Origin: Iningainema tapete BLCC-T55
GTDB lineage: Bacteria > Cyanobacteriota > Cyanobacteriia > Cyanobacteriales > Nostocaceae
Length of the DNA: 64,000 nucleotides
Assembly: GCF_014698965.1 (NCBI RefSeq)
Contig: NZ_JACXAE010000091.1
Coordinates: forward strand, 20,693 to 84,692
Reading direction: 5' to 3'
Part shown: positions 9,701 through 19,001 of the stretch, in pieces
Layout: each line of letters opens with the position of its first letter
Numbering within the stretch: the first letter of the stretch is position 1
Translations under genes and position numbers: made by a program
The notes under the pieces: generated by a model
The model's database searches: none
Told to the model about the DNA's origin: nothing
The model's input: only the letters and a program-made list of their open reading frames with translations

Positions 9701-11224
9701 ATGAAGATTTTTTTAGATCGGCAGTCACCTAAACCTATATACATGCAGATTCACGATCGCCTCAGCAATCTGATTCAATCTGGCGCACTACAACCAGGCG
9801 ATCGCTTACCCTCCATCCGTTCTCTAGCCGAAAGCGTACAAGTAAATAAACTCACCATCATTGAAGCGTATAACGTTTTAGAAGCAGAAGGAGTAATTTG
9901 CGCCCGTCAAGGTTCCGGCTACTTCGTGGAAACTCAAAGAGTTGCTGCCACTAACCTCAAACCAACATTTGCCCCTGCTCAAGACGTGATAATTAAAGAG
10001 CCAGGAGGCAATTCCTTCTTCGATCTGCACATGGCTGCAGTACAAGCACAAACGCAGCCAGGAATGATTAATTTAAGTTTTGGTTTCCCGCGCCCGCCAA
10101 AAGATATCACGCAAATTGCCAAACGAGCGCTCAATCAGACAGACGCATTGCATAAATATGACTTGCCTCAAGGACAGACAACGTTACGTAGACAAATTAC
10201 GCAAATGTTGATACATCAAGGACTAAACGTATCTACAGATGATTTAATAGTTACTAACGGCTCCGAGCAAGCATTGTCATTAGCAATGCATTATTTTGTC
10301 CAACCAGGAGATTGGGTAATTGTCGAAGCTCCCACATATTTTGGCGCTATTGCCATTTTAGAAAATTTAGGAGCCAAAATCATCGGCATTCCCATGACTG
10401 CGGAAGGGATAAATTTAGAGTTATTAGAGCAATATCTCAAAAGTCATTGCCCAAAACTGATTTACACGATTAGTACCCTACATAATCCCACCGGATTAAC
10501 TACCTCACCAGAACATCGTCAGCAACTACTGGCATTAGCTCAACAATACGAATGTCCAATTTTAGAAGACAACGCCTATGAAGGATTGAATTTTGAACCT
10601 GTACCAGCACCAATCAAAGCTTTAGATCAAAATGATTTAGTAACTTATGTAGGTACATTTTCTAAAACTTTAATGCCTGGGATTAGAGTCGGCTACATGG
10701 TGGTTACAGGCAAACATTATCAAGCGATTCTCGAACGGAAGTTATTTCATGATGTGCATGTATCCACAGTTTCCCAAGCAATAGTTAGTGAATACTTGGC
10801 ATCAGGACATTACCGCCGTCATCTCAACCAACTGCGCACAGAAAACCTGCAAAGCCGCAACTTTATGGTACAGGCGATGGAGCGTTATTTTCCTGAAGAG
10901 GCAAAGTGGACAGTTCCTAAAGGCGGTTTATTTCTTTGGGTGCAATTACCAGCCGATATTCCCATACAAACAATTAGCAAAGAAGCCTTAGCACAAAACG
11001 TCCTAATTTTTAGTGGTTCGGCATTTTTCCCTGATAAGCAGGGTTATTCAGCAATGCGATTGACGTTTGCTAACTCCCTAGAGGAAATAGAGCAAGGTAT
11101 TTCTATTTTGGGTAAATTATTGAAAAAGCATCTTTATCGAGGGCAAGAAAAGTTATTTACCCACCAATACCCACAGCTTTTTGTGACAACTTCTGAGAAT
11201 GACAGATACAGCAAAGCTTGCTGA
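9701..11224 (+). CDS. MocR/PdxR-type regulator: GntR helix-turn-helix fused to class I aminotransferase
   Basis: The preferred ATG at 9701 starts MKIFLDRQSPKPIYMQIHDR, the usual MocR N-terminus; 36 codons of open frame upstream (GTG at 9593) are cysteine-rich and unlike the family. Residues about 10-75 form the winged helix (GDRLPSIRSLAESVQVNKLT), and about 110-480 the PLP fold with GTFSKTLMPGIRVGY holding the Schiff-base lysine. Such proteins either regulate genes in response to PLP or an amino compound, or act as aminotransferases (2-aminoadipate type). No divergently transcribed target gene is next to it. Family assignment is firm; regulator versus enzyme is open. Confidence 0.88.
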   Translation: MKIFLDRQSPKPIYMQIHDRLSNLIQSGALQPGDRLPSIRSLAESVQVNKLTIIEAYNVLEAEGVICARQGSGYFVETQRVAATNLKPTFAPAQDVIIKEPGGNSFFDLHMAAVQAQTQPGMINLSFGFPRPPKDITQIAKRALNQTDALHKYDLPQGQTTLRRQITQMLIHQGLNVSTDDLIVTNGSEQALSLAMHYFVQPGDWVIVEAPTYFGAIAILENLGAKIIGIPMTAEGINLELLEQYLKSHCPKLIYTISTLHNPTGLTTSPEHRQQLLALAQQYECPILEDNAYEGLNFEPVPAPIKALDQNDLVTYVGTFSKTLMPGIRVGYMVVTGKHYQAILERKLFHDVHVSTVSQAIVSEYLASGHYRRHLNQLRTENLQSRNFMVQAMERYFPEEAKWTVPKGGLFLWVQLPADIPIQTISKEALAQNVLIFSGSAFFPDKQGYSAMRLTFANSLEEIEQGISILGKLLKKHLYRGQEKLFTHQYPQLFVTTSENDRYSKAC

Positions 11225-11249
11225 CTTAACCCTAGCATCAATTTCTTTC

Positions 11250-11276
11250 TTCGTGTCCTTTGCGTCTTCGCGGTTT
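11250..11276. repeat. Inverse copy of the aaccgcgaag repeat
   Basis: The sequence CTTCGTGTCCTTTGCGTCTT continuing into CGCGGTT is the reverse complement of the repeat type at 2114-2140. It lies between the convergent MocR-type and DUF3386 genes. Confidence 0.55.
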
Positions 11277-11332
11277 GTAAAAAAATTACTCAACCACAAA
11301 GACGCAATATTTCTTAGTAGCTTACTACAAAA

Positions 11333-11989
11333 TTAAGCAGCAACAGGTTCCAACAATTTAATGTTCGAGAAGATAATTTCTTGAACAGAAATTTGTCCTT
11401 CTGTCTCAGTACGAATTTCGCGGCGATTTAAGATAAAATAGTTACCGACTTTTTCGTACTCATCTGTAAATTCGCTTCTTCCACCCTTTTGTTCGCCAGT
11501 TTTTGGATCGTGGTATACAGAGTCATATGTGTGGGAGAGGTAGCCTTCTCCTGTGTTATGACTGCTGAAGGTGTTAATTGTGACAACAACATTGTGAATG
11601 TGACGGTGGACTAGGCACACCTCATTGTTGCGGACTTTATAGCCATCGCCTTCTGACTTACCACCGACAAAAATTTCCACTGCACCAGTTTCGTCAGTAG
11701 CACCATAGCTAAAGGTATTCGCACCATGAGTTTCTTCAAAGCTGCGACGGACACGGTGAATAGCGATTTCCCACAACTGATTGTTAATCGCCTGCAGTGC
11801 TTGTTCGTCATCTACGTCAAATACTTCTGCTTTGATATTCGAGTTAACGCTAACTTTGCCTGTAAACACTTGGTCATCGTGTTTAAAGGTTACATCTGCT
11901 GTGTAACCAGGGAAGTTTTTGTCCCAAGTATAGCGGTTTTCATAAGCAGCCCGGAATAGTTCTTGGGCAGAAACTTGTGTAACTGTCAT
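11333..11989 (-). CDS. DUF3386 family protein
   Basis: A 218-residue protein of a family restricted largely to cyanobacteria and plastid-bearing lineages. Recognisable segments are ELFRAAYENRYTWD at the N-terminus, HRHIHNVVVTINTF in the centre, and the C-terminal YFILNRREIRTE followed by FSNIKLLEP. No signal peptide or membrane helix is seen, so it is probably cytoplasmic. An upstream GGAG (within GGAGCGATCGC) sits about 7 nt before the ATG and supports this start. It is monocistronic, convergent with the MocR-type gene. The biochemical role is unknown. Confidence 0.9.
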   Translation of the reverse strand: MTVTQVSAQELFRAAYENRYTWDKNFPGYTADVTFKHDDQVFTGKVSVNSNIKAEVFDVDDEQALQAINNQLWEIAIHRVRRSFEETHGANTFSYGATDETGAVEIFVGGKSEGDGYKVRNNEVCLVHRHIHNVVVTINTFSSHNTGEGYLSHTYDSVYHDPKTGEQKGGRSEFTDEYEKVGNYFILNRREIRTETEGQISVQEIIFSNIKLLEPVAA

Positions 11990-12077
11990 GCGATCGCTCC
12001 TAATATTATTCAGTCATTTTAACTTTTGCATTTACTAGTTAGCATAAGAGTAATTATGAAGCTCGCATAGTCCCCAA

Positions 12078-12770
12078 ATGGGTACACATATGGCTGATTC
12101 TCTTCGGACAATATTTAATGAAATAGCAAGAGCCAACAGTGAACAAGAACTACAACTAGCTGTGCTGAATACAGTTGGCAAGCATTTTGGTGTACAACAT
12201 TGGGGCATGTATCTGCTGGATGAGCAATCAAAAGCAGAATTTGACTGGGGAGTTCCGAGTGTGTGTATGCAGAGCAATCCAGTTGAGCGCTATGTAGCAG
12301 AGCGTCATGCTCCCGCTCATGAACAATTAGTATTACCAACTGGAGACTGGAAGCATTTTTGCTTGCGTAACGACCACGAACATGTTATGAGTGGACCAAT
12401 TATTTACGATGCTCGTCTTGTCGGAACACTTAACTTTACCCGTGTTATTGGTACTCCTGCTTTTAATGGTAGCGATTTAGCTGACTTAAGCGCTCTATGC
12501 CTTCATTTGTCAGCAAAACTGGCAAGCCTACGAACAAAACCAAAAATATTCCACTCCCCGTTAACATGTGTGTTAACACCTCGCGAATTAGAAATTGCTG
12601 AGTTAGTGGCTGCCGGGTTAACCAATATTGAAATTGGCGCAAAACTTTGGATTGCGCCCAATTCAGTCAAGCAAGCTTTGAAAAGAATGTTTCGCAAGCT
12701 TAATGTGTCAGCCCGTGCCGAGATGGTAGCGAAACTGCAGATTGAATCAATTGTTCACCAAACTTTTTAA
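12078..12770 (+). CDS. GAF-LuxR family transcriptional regulator
   Basis: A 230-residue DNA-binding regulator. Residues about 5-150 look like a GAF sensory domain; residues about 162-225 are a LuxR/NarL helix-turn-helix with LTPRELEIAELVAAGLTNIE and a recognition-helix region NSVKQALKRMFRKLNV. There is no receiver domain, so a ligand or redox signal is more likely than phosphorylation. A second ATG four codons downstream (12090) is an alternative start. The upstream region is short (about 90 bp from the divergent DUF3386 gene), so shared control of that gene is possible but unproven. Confidence 0.85.
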   Translation: MGTHMADSLRTIFNEIARANSEQELQLAVLNTVGKHFGVQHWGMYLLDEQSKAEFDWGVPSVCMQSNPVERYVAERHAPAHEQLVLPTGDWKHFCLRNDHEHVMSGPIIYDARLVGTLNFTRVIGTPAFNGSDLADLSALCLHLSAKLASLRTKPKIFHSPLTCVLTPRELEIAELVAAGLTNIEIGAKLWIAPNSVKQALKRMFRKLNVSARAEMVAKLQIESIVHQTF

Positions 12771-12800
12771 CTTGCTCAACTAAAACCTTAGACAAAATTC

Positions 12801-15473
12801 CTATCGTTGTCCCTTGCGAACCATACCTAATCCATACAAGTACAACTCAGCAACACCGTAGACACGAGGGGGAGGATCTTTAGGACGAGAGCGCTCTGTG
12901 AAAATACCCGCTTCGACCATATCCTTAATGCGAAGGGCTAATTCGCCATCCTCCACCTGCCTAATTTCAGCTAGGCGATTTTCATCAATAGGAGAGCGTT
13001 CACCCTGAAGTCTATTCAGAAAATTTTCGAGTTCAGGATATTCGTTACGCACCTCAGCAACACGTTGCTGGGAAACATAGGGAAAAGCATCAATCAATGC
13101 TTTTGGTCGTAAAGTAATCTCAGCGCTGTATTCGGTAGAAAAATCTTTTTCAAGTTTGACTGCCTCTTCTAAAAGCAATATCAAACTGCGCGGAAAACAG
13201 TTATTTTGACCGTCAGCAATACGGTTGCGAACCCAGTTATATGTGTAGGCTTTCTTTGTACGCCCCATCCGCTCACCCCATAAGGGATATAAGCTTTGAC
13301 GTAATTGCTCCAGCCCAATTATATTAAGTCGTTCGACTGTTACCCCCAACTTTTGCTCTAAAGATTTTCTTAATAATTCAGAACTTTTCAGCGCTTGGCG
13401 AAGCACCAGTCGCCAGAGATCCGCCTCTTCCCAACGTAGTTGAAGCGATCGCCCACTATAATGTCCTGTATTAGTAAAGTTGAGTTGGTTCCAAATATCT
13501 TCACGTAAAAATATCTTGGGGACAATCTGTTTTAGACTTGTCCCGCTTTCCAACCACCAAGCAAGCAATGCTTCCAATGCGCGTCTGCGTCGCTCGTAAT
13601 CTCTTTGACTAGAACCAAAACCAGCATCTAGTTCATCATAAAACAACCATACAACCTGATTATTTTGTTGTAACCATAAATTAATTGCTCGCAACTCGTC
13701 AACTGCTTGCGGTCGCTTAATTGGAGATTGGGAACGCTCTACCAACCATGAAACAATCTCCCCATGAGAAGGATTTTCTTGAGAACTCAATGCGATTAAC
13801 TTTTCATCTAAACCAGAGAGCAAACTTAATTCCGATTTAGCTTTGCACAGTTGTAAAAGACTATAATTAAGCCAAAAAAAGTGCCAATCATCCTCACCAA
13901 CTTGCTGTTCATAACTAGCAATATCGCCACTTTCCAGAATTGTTACAGATACTCTAGGTTGACCATGACCTGCAATAAAATTAACATTATTTAAGTTGAC
14001 ATCAGTTTGAGCTAATTCCTTAGCAGCATCTGGCTGTTCTACAAATAGTCGAAACAACAGACTTTTTCCTGTTCCCTTAGCACCACGGATTAGCCAAGTC
14101 CTATTACTTAAAAATTTAGGAAAATCCTCGGTGCGTTGAAAGATATTCGGAATATTAACTGGTTCTAACTCCTGTGCAGTTGCTGCCTCAAACCGTAACT
14201 CATTGAGAATAGTTTTACGATTAGCTATAATTTTAGTAGTTACACTAGGTTTAATATCTGGTAAACTGGCATCAATAGTATCAGCTAGAGGCAGATAAGC
14301 ATCCAGCAAACTCTTTGGTACATCGTTGGTTAGGCTAGACAAAGTTGTGATATTTGGATTGTATAAGATTTCGTAGTAAAGTTCTCCGACAGTTGTTCCA
14401 TTCGGTAAACCCCAGTTGTTTTCAATCCAGTTCTCAACTTTATCTATCCAAATTTTATGCTGTTCGGCTGCAACAGGTGGCACAGGTGTTAAGAGAAATC
14501 GAATATCGGGCTTACCTTGATATTCTTTTTGCTTACGAACCGTTTGCACAACCCAACGCAGTCCCTCAAAGCTCTGCTCAGTAGGTGAAAAACAAATGAT
14601 GGCAGTATCAGCTAGATCAAAAAGTGCGATCGCTGCTACGTCATTAAATCCAGGACGAGCATCAATCAAAATTACATCTGGATCTAGTTGTGCTTTAATA
14701 TCTTCCATCAATTGCTCAACTGCATTATGTCCAGATTTGTAGAAAGACCGCATATCTAAATCAGCTAACCTATGAATATAATTCTCGTCATACTCTCCTA
14801 CCGGAACTAAAAAAAGTTCACCCCTCGTTTGTAAGTTAATTTGGTAGATACAATCAGCAATATTTGGAATGTCTTGTTCGGGAGTCAAATTGCGTTGATG
14901 TAGGTAATCCACTACCCCGTACCTTTGTTCACTGCTATTTTCCATATCTGGTTGAAACAGAATGGAAATTCCAGGAGCTTCCAAGTCAAAATCTACCATT
15001 ACCACCCGACGATTGCGAGTTGCTAGTATACCTGCTACTAATCCTAAAGCTGTAGAGCGACCTACACCACCTTTGAAAGAGTAAAACGTAACTACCAAAG
15101 GTTTTTTAGGACTATCTTCATCTAAATTTAACGGCTCGTCTGGTTCCGGAGCCATTAAAATATCTGACCATAAAGGTAGCTGAATATATTGAGGAGGTAT
15201 ATCAAGAGCTTCATTGGGAGTCAACAAATCATAGCCTGCAATTGGATATTGACCAAGATTAAGTTCAGAATTGAGACTCTTTAATAAATTGTCTATTTTT
15301 TCTTCTCGTTCAATTAATTGTTTATCTTCAAAGCAGCTTGTAATAATCCGAATTTTTAGCCAACCAAGTGAAGTGCGCTTGACACTCACTTGTACTTGTT
15401 TATCTTCAAAGCTTAAATTTTCATTTAAATACTTCTGAATATCTTGAGTTGTAATGGTACTAGAATAGGTCAT
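12801..15473 (-). CDS. KGGVGR-motif ParA/MinD-like ATPase fused to a second P-loop NTPase
   Basis: A large (890 aa) double-ATPase. Residues about 1-95 are a small alpha/beta domain of unknown type. Residues about 125-400 are a SIMIBI ATPase with deviant Walker A FYSFKGGVGRSTA (134-140 core), DFDLEAPG (161-168) and the DVILIDARPG strand near 265. Residues about 445-700 hold a separate P-loop GAKGTGKS (464-471) and Walker B-like WLFYDELDAGFG (611-616). The C-terminal ~180 residues are helical, with a possible winged helix near the end. The ATG overlaps the stop of the HEPN gene by 4 nt (ATGA), so translation is coupled. Large NTPases with HEPN partners are typical of biological-conflict modules; the function here is inferred, not known. 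Confidence 0.8.
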   Translation of the reverse strand: MTYSSTITTQDIQKYLNENLSFEDKQVQVSVKRTSLGWLKIRIITSCFEDKQLIEREEKIDNLLKSLNSELNLGQYPIAGYDLLTPNEALDIPPQYIQLPLWSDILMAPEPDEPLNLDEDSPKKPLVVTFYSFKGGVGRSTALGLVAGILATRNRRVVMVDFDLEAPGISILFQPDMENSSEQRYGVVDYLHQRNLTPEQDIPNIADCIYQINLQTRGELFLVPVGEYDENYIHRLADLDMRSFYKSGHNAVEQLMEDIKAQLDPDVILIDARPGFNDVAAIALFDLADTAIICFSPTEQSFEGLRWVVQTVRKQKEYQGKPDIRFLLTPVPPVAAEQHKIWIDKVENWIENNWGLPNGTTVGELYYEILYNPNITTLSSLTNDVPKSLLDAYLPLADTIDASLPDIKPSVTTKIIANRKTILNELRFEAATAQELEPVNIPNIFQRTEDFPKFLSNRTWLIRGAKGTGKSLLFRLFVEQPDAAKELAQTDVNLNNVNFIAGHGQPRVSVTILESGDIASYEQQVGEDDWHFFWLNYSLLQLCKAKSELSLLSGLDEKLIALSSQENPSHGEIVSWLVERSQSPIKRPQAVDELRAINLWLQQNNQVVWLFYDELDAGFGSSQRDYERRRRALEALLAWWLESGTSLKQIVPKIFLREDIWNQLNFTNTGHYSGRSLQLRWEEADLWRLVLRQALKSSELLRKSLEQKLGVTVERLNIIGLEQLRQSLYPLWGERMGRTKKAYTYNWVRNRIADGQNNCFPRSLILLLEEAVKLEKDFSTEYSAEITLRPKALIDAFPYVSQQRVAEVRNEYPELENFLNRLQGERSPIDENRLAEIRQVEDGELALRIKDMVEAGIFTERSRPKDPPPRVYGVAELYLYGLGMVRKGQR

Positions 15474-15913
15474 GATGTTTCGCCTTGTTTGTCTAACAAA
15501 AATCTATGTAAAGTTTGTACTGCTTCAATGAATTTCTTGCTACTTTCTTCATCACCCACTTTGTCAGAATATCGTAATGCATCATTTTGCCAGACGGATG
15601 AAACTAAATTCCATGCATCTTTATATTTACCAGTACGGTCTAGTGTTATAGCACGTTGTAATACAGTTAAACTGCTCAGTAAGGTTGTTAAATTGTGTAA
15701 GCTAGCTCCTTGCAGTCCCTGCTGAAAAATTTTTGTATCTTTAAAGTTATTTTTCTCCTCTTCATGGCAAATGAGAGACTTTAAAGAACATTCAATCGCA
15801 TAACCACCAAGATAAATAGCACCAGTCCAACGCTTTTGACTATGTAAGACTTGAGCATCTTCAAGGCGACGACGAGAAGCGCCTAACTGACAACGTTTAT
15901 CATAAGTACTCAT
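15470..15913 (-). CDS. HEPN domain protein
   Basis: A 147-residue all-helical protein. RRRLEDAQVLHSQKRW followed by GAIYLGGYAIECSLKSLI is the standard HEPN pattern, and LHNLTTLLSSL fits the later HDL-like helix. The catalytic Rx4-6H RNase motif is not obvious, so it may be a non-catalytic or regulatory HEPN. The ATG at 15911-15913 is preferred over the TTG just before it. Its stop overlaps the start of the big ATPase by 4 nt, making a two-gene operon. HEPN proteins usually act as RNases or pair with nucleotidyltransferases or NTPases in toxin-antitoxin and antiviral systems; no nucleotidyltransferase is adjacent. Confidence 0.78.
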   Translation of the reverse strand: MSTYDKRCQLGASRRRLEDAQVLHSQKRWTGAIYLGGYAIECSLKSLICHEEEKNNFKDTKIFQQGLQGASLHNLTTLLSSLTVLQRAITLDRTGKYKDAWNLVSSVWQNDALRYSDKVGDEESSKKFIEAVQTLHRFLLDKQGETS

Positions 15914-15964
15914 CAAGTTTGATCTAAGCGTAATACAATTAAAATATAAAAGTTATTGGTCGCT

Positions 15965-16648
15965 ATGTCAGCTACACCTACTATCAAGCTTCCCCCTTTA
16001 GAAAGTGGCGATCGCCTGACTCTCCCAGAATTTGAGCGCCGTTACAACCAAATGCCCAACAATACAAAAGCAGAATTAATCGAAGGAGTAGTGTACTTGG
16101 CGGCAGCAGTGCGAATAAAAAATCATGGTAGACCTCATGCTCAAATTATAGGATGGCTATCCGCCTACTGGTTTAATACACCAGGAGTAGACATGGGCGA
16201 TAACACCACTGTACGTCTAGATGCTGACAACGAACCTCAACCTGACGCCTTGTTACGGATTGAGCCTGAAGTAGGTGGTAACTCTCGTATCAGTGATGAT
16301 GATTATATTGAAGGAGCGCCAGAACTAATTGTTGAAGTTGCGGCTAGCAGTGCTTCTTATGATTTAAATGATAAGCTCAATGCCTATCGCCGTAATGGAG
16401 TACAGGAGTATATTGTCTGGCAAATTTATGAAAATCGCTTAGATTGGTTCATACTTCATGAAGGAAGATATATTTCTTTAGAACCGGATGCAGACGGAAT
16501 AATTCGCTCTCAAGTTTTTCCTGGATTATGGTTAGCAGTCTCTGCTTTGCAACAGAGAAATATGGCTGTTGTTTTAGCAGTTCTTCAAGAGGGACTAAAA
16601 ACAGCAGAGCATCAAGCATTTATAGAAAGATTGAGTCAAACTGCCTAG
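15965..16648 (+). CDS. Uma2 family (DUF820) PD-(D/E)XK nuclease-like protein
   Basis: The 227-residue protein belongs to the Uma2 family, greatly expanded in cyanobacteria. A restriction-endonuclease-like core is visible: KAELIEGVVY with an early Glu, QPDALLRIEPE with the central Asp, and APELIVEVAA with the Glu of the (D/E)XK strand, then KLNAYRRNGVQEYIVW. ATG at 15965 begins MSATPTIKLPPLESG; a TTG three codons earlier is less likely. It diverges from the HEPN gene with only about 50 bp between them, so the two may share a control region. Physiological role unknown; many Uma2 genes are thought to be domesticated nucleases. Confidence 0.9.
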   Translation: MSATPTIKLPPLESGDRLTLPEFERRYNQMPNNTKAELIEGVVYLAAAVRIKNHGRPHAQIIGWLSAYWFNTPGVDMGDNTTVRLDADNEPQPDALLRIEPEVGGNSRISDDDYIEGAPELIVEVAASSASYDLNDKLNAYRRNGVQEYIVWQIYENRLDWFILHEGRYISLEPDADGIIRSQVFPGLWLAVSALQQRNMAVVLAVLQEGLKTAEHQAFIERLSQTA

Positions 16649-16679
16649 ATCCCCGACTTCTTAAAGAAGTCGGGGATCT
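16647..16679. terminator. Perfect 15-bp-arm palindrome between convergent genes
   Basis: Arms AGATCCCCGACTTCT / AGAAGTCGGGGATCT with a 3-nt loop (TAA). It overlaps the stop codons of both the Uma2 gene and the convergent ABC gene. It could terminate both transcripts as RNA, but there is no T-run. An identical-arm copy lies at 59190-59222, so it is also a dispersed repeat. Confidence 0.6.
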
Positions 16680-17922
16680 AAAGATCTAAAGCTAGCTCAG
16701 TTTCTGGATCGAAAAAGTGTAATTTCTCTAAATTTATAGATAACCACAGTTGTTCGCCAACACTGACAAACCGTTCCGGTGGAACTCTCACTTGCACTTC
16801 ATTAGTAGTAGCAGTGTGAAAACCAGGATCGAGAAGTTTGGTAGAAAGATAGATATCATTGCCAAGATTCTCTACCAATTCTACTTTTACTGGCAAATTT
16901 TTATTAGCAGGCACACTCACGCTTAAATGTTCTGGACGAATACCTAAAATCACAGTTCGCCCATCGTATTTTTGTAGAGCCTTTCCCCAAACTTCTGGTA
17001 GAGTAAGACGAAAATCACCATTGGTAATTAACTGGGGGGCATGAAACTCTACAGAAATAAAATTCATAGGCGGTGAACCAATGAATTGCGCCACAAAGAG
17101 GTTCGCCGGATTATTGTACAATTCCAGAGGAGAAGCAACTTGCTGAAGCCTACCTTCTGACAAGATAGCAATCCGATCGCCCATCGTCATGGCTTCAGTT
17201 TGATCGTGAGTAACGTAAATTGTTGTTGCACCTAGTTGGCGTTGCAATTTAACAATTTGGGCGCGAGTTTCGGCACGAAGTTTGGCATCTAAATTAGACA
17301 GGGGTTCATCCATTAAAAACACTTGAGGATTACGTGCGATCGCTCTGCCTAGTGCGACTCTTTGCCTTTGTCCCCCAGATAACTGTGCCGGATAGCGATT
17401 TAACAAAGCTTCTATTTGCAATAATTGTGCCACATAACGCACTCGCTCATCCACAGCCCTTTCTTGCTCAGAAATATAACGTAATCCCTTGGGCAAATTC
17501 CTCGTCATTCCCACCAATAAAGACGCAGTGAAATCTCCCTTTCTCCCTGTTTCCCCCTCTCCCTCTCTCTTCCTACGCCGTCTCAATCCAAAAGCCACAT
17601 TATTATACACCGTCATATGAGGATAGAGGGCGTAATTTTGAAACACCATTGCAATGTCTCGTTCTTTGGGGGGTAAGTCATTTACCAAGCGATCGCCCAC
17701 CCAGATATTACCGCCAGTCATTACCTCCAACCCAGCAATTAACCGCAGGAGGGTGCTTTTCCCACAACCCGAAGGTCCCACCAGCACCATAAACTCACCA
17801 TCAGCCACTGTCAGGTTAATTCGTCGCAAGACATTCATGCTTTCTGCATTTTGGACAGAGGCTGTATCCCCTTTGCGTGGGGGAAAACTTTTGTAAACGT
17901 TTTCTAAAATAACTTGCGCCAC
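16678..17922 (-). CDS. UgpC/MalK-type sugar ABC transporter ATP-binding protein
   Basis: The ATPase subunit of a carbohydrate importer (CUT1 type), 414 residues, GTG start. Walker A GPSGCGKST, signature LSGGQRQRVALGRAI, Walker B VFLMDEPLSNLDAKLRA and H-loop THDQTEAMTMGDR are all present, followed by a TOBE/OB regulatory domain (about 290-410). Between NVAFGLRRRR and ERAVDERVRYVAQLLQ there is an extra segment of about 45 residues, including a low-complexity part (KREGEGETGRKGD) encoded by a purine-rich stretch at 17535-17571. No permease or binding protein genes are adjacent, so it probably serves transporters encoded elsewhere. Confidence 0.92.
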   Translation of the reverse strand: MAQVILENVYKSFPPRKGDTASVQNAESMNVLRRINLTVADGEFMVLVGPSGCGKSTLLRLIAGLEVMTGGNIWVGDRLVNDLPPKERDIAMVFQNYALYPHMTVYNNVAFGLRRRRKREGEGETGRKGDFTASLLVGMTRNLPKGLRYISEQERAVDERVRYVAQLLQIEALLNRYPAQLSGGQRQRVALGRAIARNPQVFLMDEPLSNLDAKLRAETRAQIVKLQRQLGATTIYVTHDQTEAMTMGDRIAILSEGRLQQVASPLELYNNPANLFVAQFIGSPPMNFISVEFHAPQLITNGDFRLTLPEVWGKALQKYDGRTVILGIRPEHLSVSVPANKNLPVKVELVENLGNDIYLSTKLLDPGFHTATTNEVQVRVPPERFVSVGEQLWLSINLEKLHFFDPETELALDL

Positions 17923-18266
17923 GAGCTTCTCAGATAACTCCTATAGTTAGTAGTTAAGATCAGACTATCTAGATTTTGCTTAATTTCATACCAAAGGTGG
18001 ACGTATTAAATACAATTTTAAATTACTCAGTTATATGGTACAATTATACTAGTTAGGAATTGACATCCATTGCGATGAAGTCGTAGGTAACACAGAACGC
18101 GCCATAATAGCTTAACGCTTATGCTACAAATAACTCATTAGCTCAAATAATCATATGCAATTTTTCTGTGAACTAATTAAAATTTACAAAAACTACCTCA
18201 ATTAAGCACGAACACAGACCAACCTCACCCCACCAATATCGCACTTTTTGTAGTTAAGGAGGATTC
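17923..18266. other. Intergenic region upstream of ssb and the sugar ABC gene
   Basis: 344 bp between two divergent genes, AT-rich, with promoters for both expected here. A strong ribosome-binding site AAGGAGG (18256-18262) stands 4 nt before the ssb-type gene's ATG. No ORF or RNA gene was recognised. Confidence 0.6.
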
Positions 18267-18791
18267 ATGAACAGTTGCATTTTGATGGCGGAAATTATTC
18301 AAGACCCACAATTACGTTATACAGCCGATAATTTAGAAGTAGCTGAAATGCTAGTGCAGTTTTCCGCGCTGCGCGAAAATGAACCGCCAGCAACTTTAAA
18401 AGTGGTAGGGTGGGGCAATATGGCAAAAGAAATTCAGCAAAACTACCACCAAGGCGATCGCGTATTACTCGAAGGGCGCTTGGGCATGAATACAATTGAT
18501 CGTCCTGAAGGATTCAAAGAAAAACGTGCCGAATTGACAGTGCAAAGGATACACTCTTTAGGAACTGATGTCAACATCAATTCGTCATCAATGACAACAA
18601 CGCCATCAGTTACTGCAGCGCGTGGGCAAAAAGCTAATTCTACCTACGAATCACCCCAGCCAATACCTACCCCAGCACCAAGTAGCGTTGCAACCCAAGA
18701 CGATCAAGAAGAACCCATACCTCAAAAAAACTACAAACCTTCTTACCCAGCCCCAACCCCAGAACCAGATGTAGACGACATCCCCTTTTAA
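18267..18791 (+). CDS. ssb: Single-stranded DNA-binding protein (SSB)
   Basis: A 174-residue protein with an N-terminal OB fold (about 1-105) that binds ssDNA during replication, repair and recombination. LRYTADNLEVAEMLVQFS, VVGWGNMAKEIQQNY and GDRVLLEGRL are typical SSB strands. A disordered proline/glutamine-rich linker (about 110-165) leads to the acidic DDIPF tail, the docking site for partner proteins. The start is well fixed by AAGGAGG 4 nt upstream. Cyanobacteria usually have more than one SSB-like gene; this may not be the only one. Confidence 0.92.
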   Translation: MNSCILMAEIIQDPQLRYTADNLEVAEMLVQFSALRENEPPATLKVVGWGNMAKEIQQNYHQGDRVLLEGRLGMNTIDRPEGFKEKRAELTVQRIHSLGTDVNINSSSMTTTPSVTAARGQKANSTYESPQPIPTPAPSSVATQDDQEEPIPQKNYKPSYPAPTPEPDVDDIPF

Positions 18792-19001
18792 TTCAAAGAA
18801 TAAAACCTGCAGCCGGGTGCGTTAGGCGCATGTAAATATTGATTCAAAAACTCCAATCGCGCCAAACGCACCAAACATAGTGAAAAACTTTTTCTTGCCC
18901 TCTGCCTTCCTCAAAGGGCTGTTAAAAAATTTCAACTTTTAAACAGAATATCAAATTAACTGTTAAAATCCACTTTATTTAAAAATAAACACCCGACTCC
19001 T

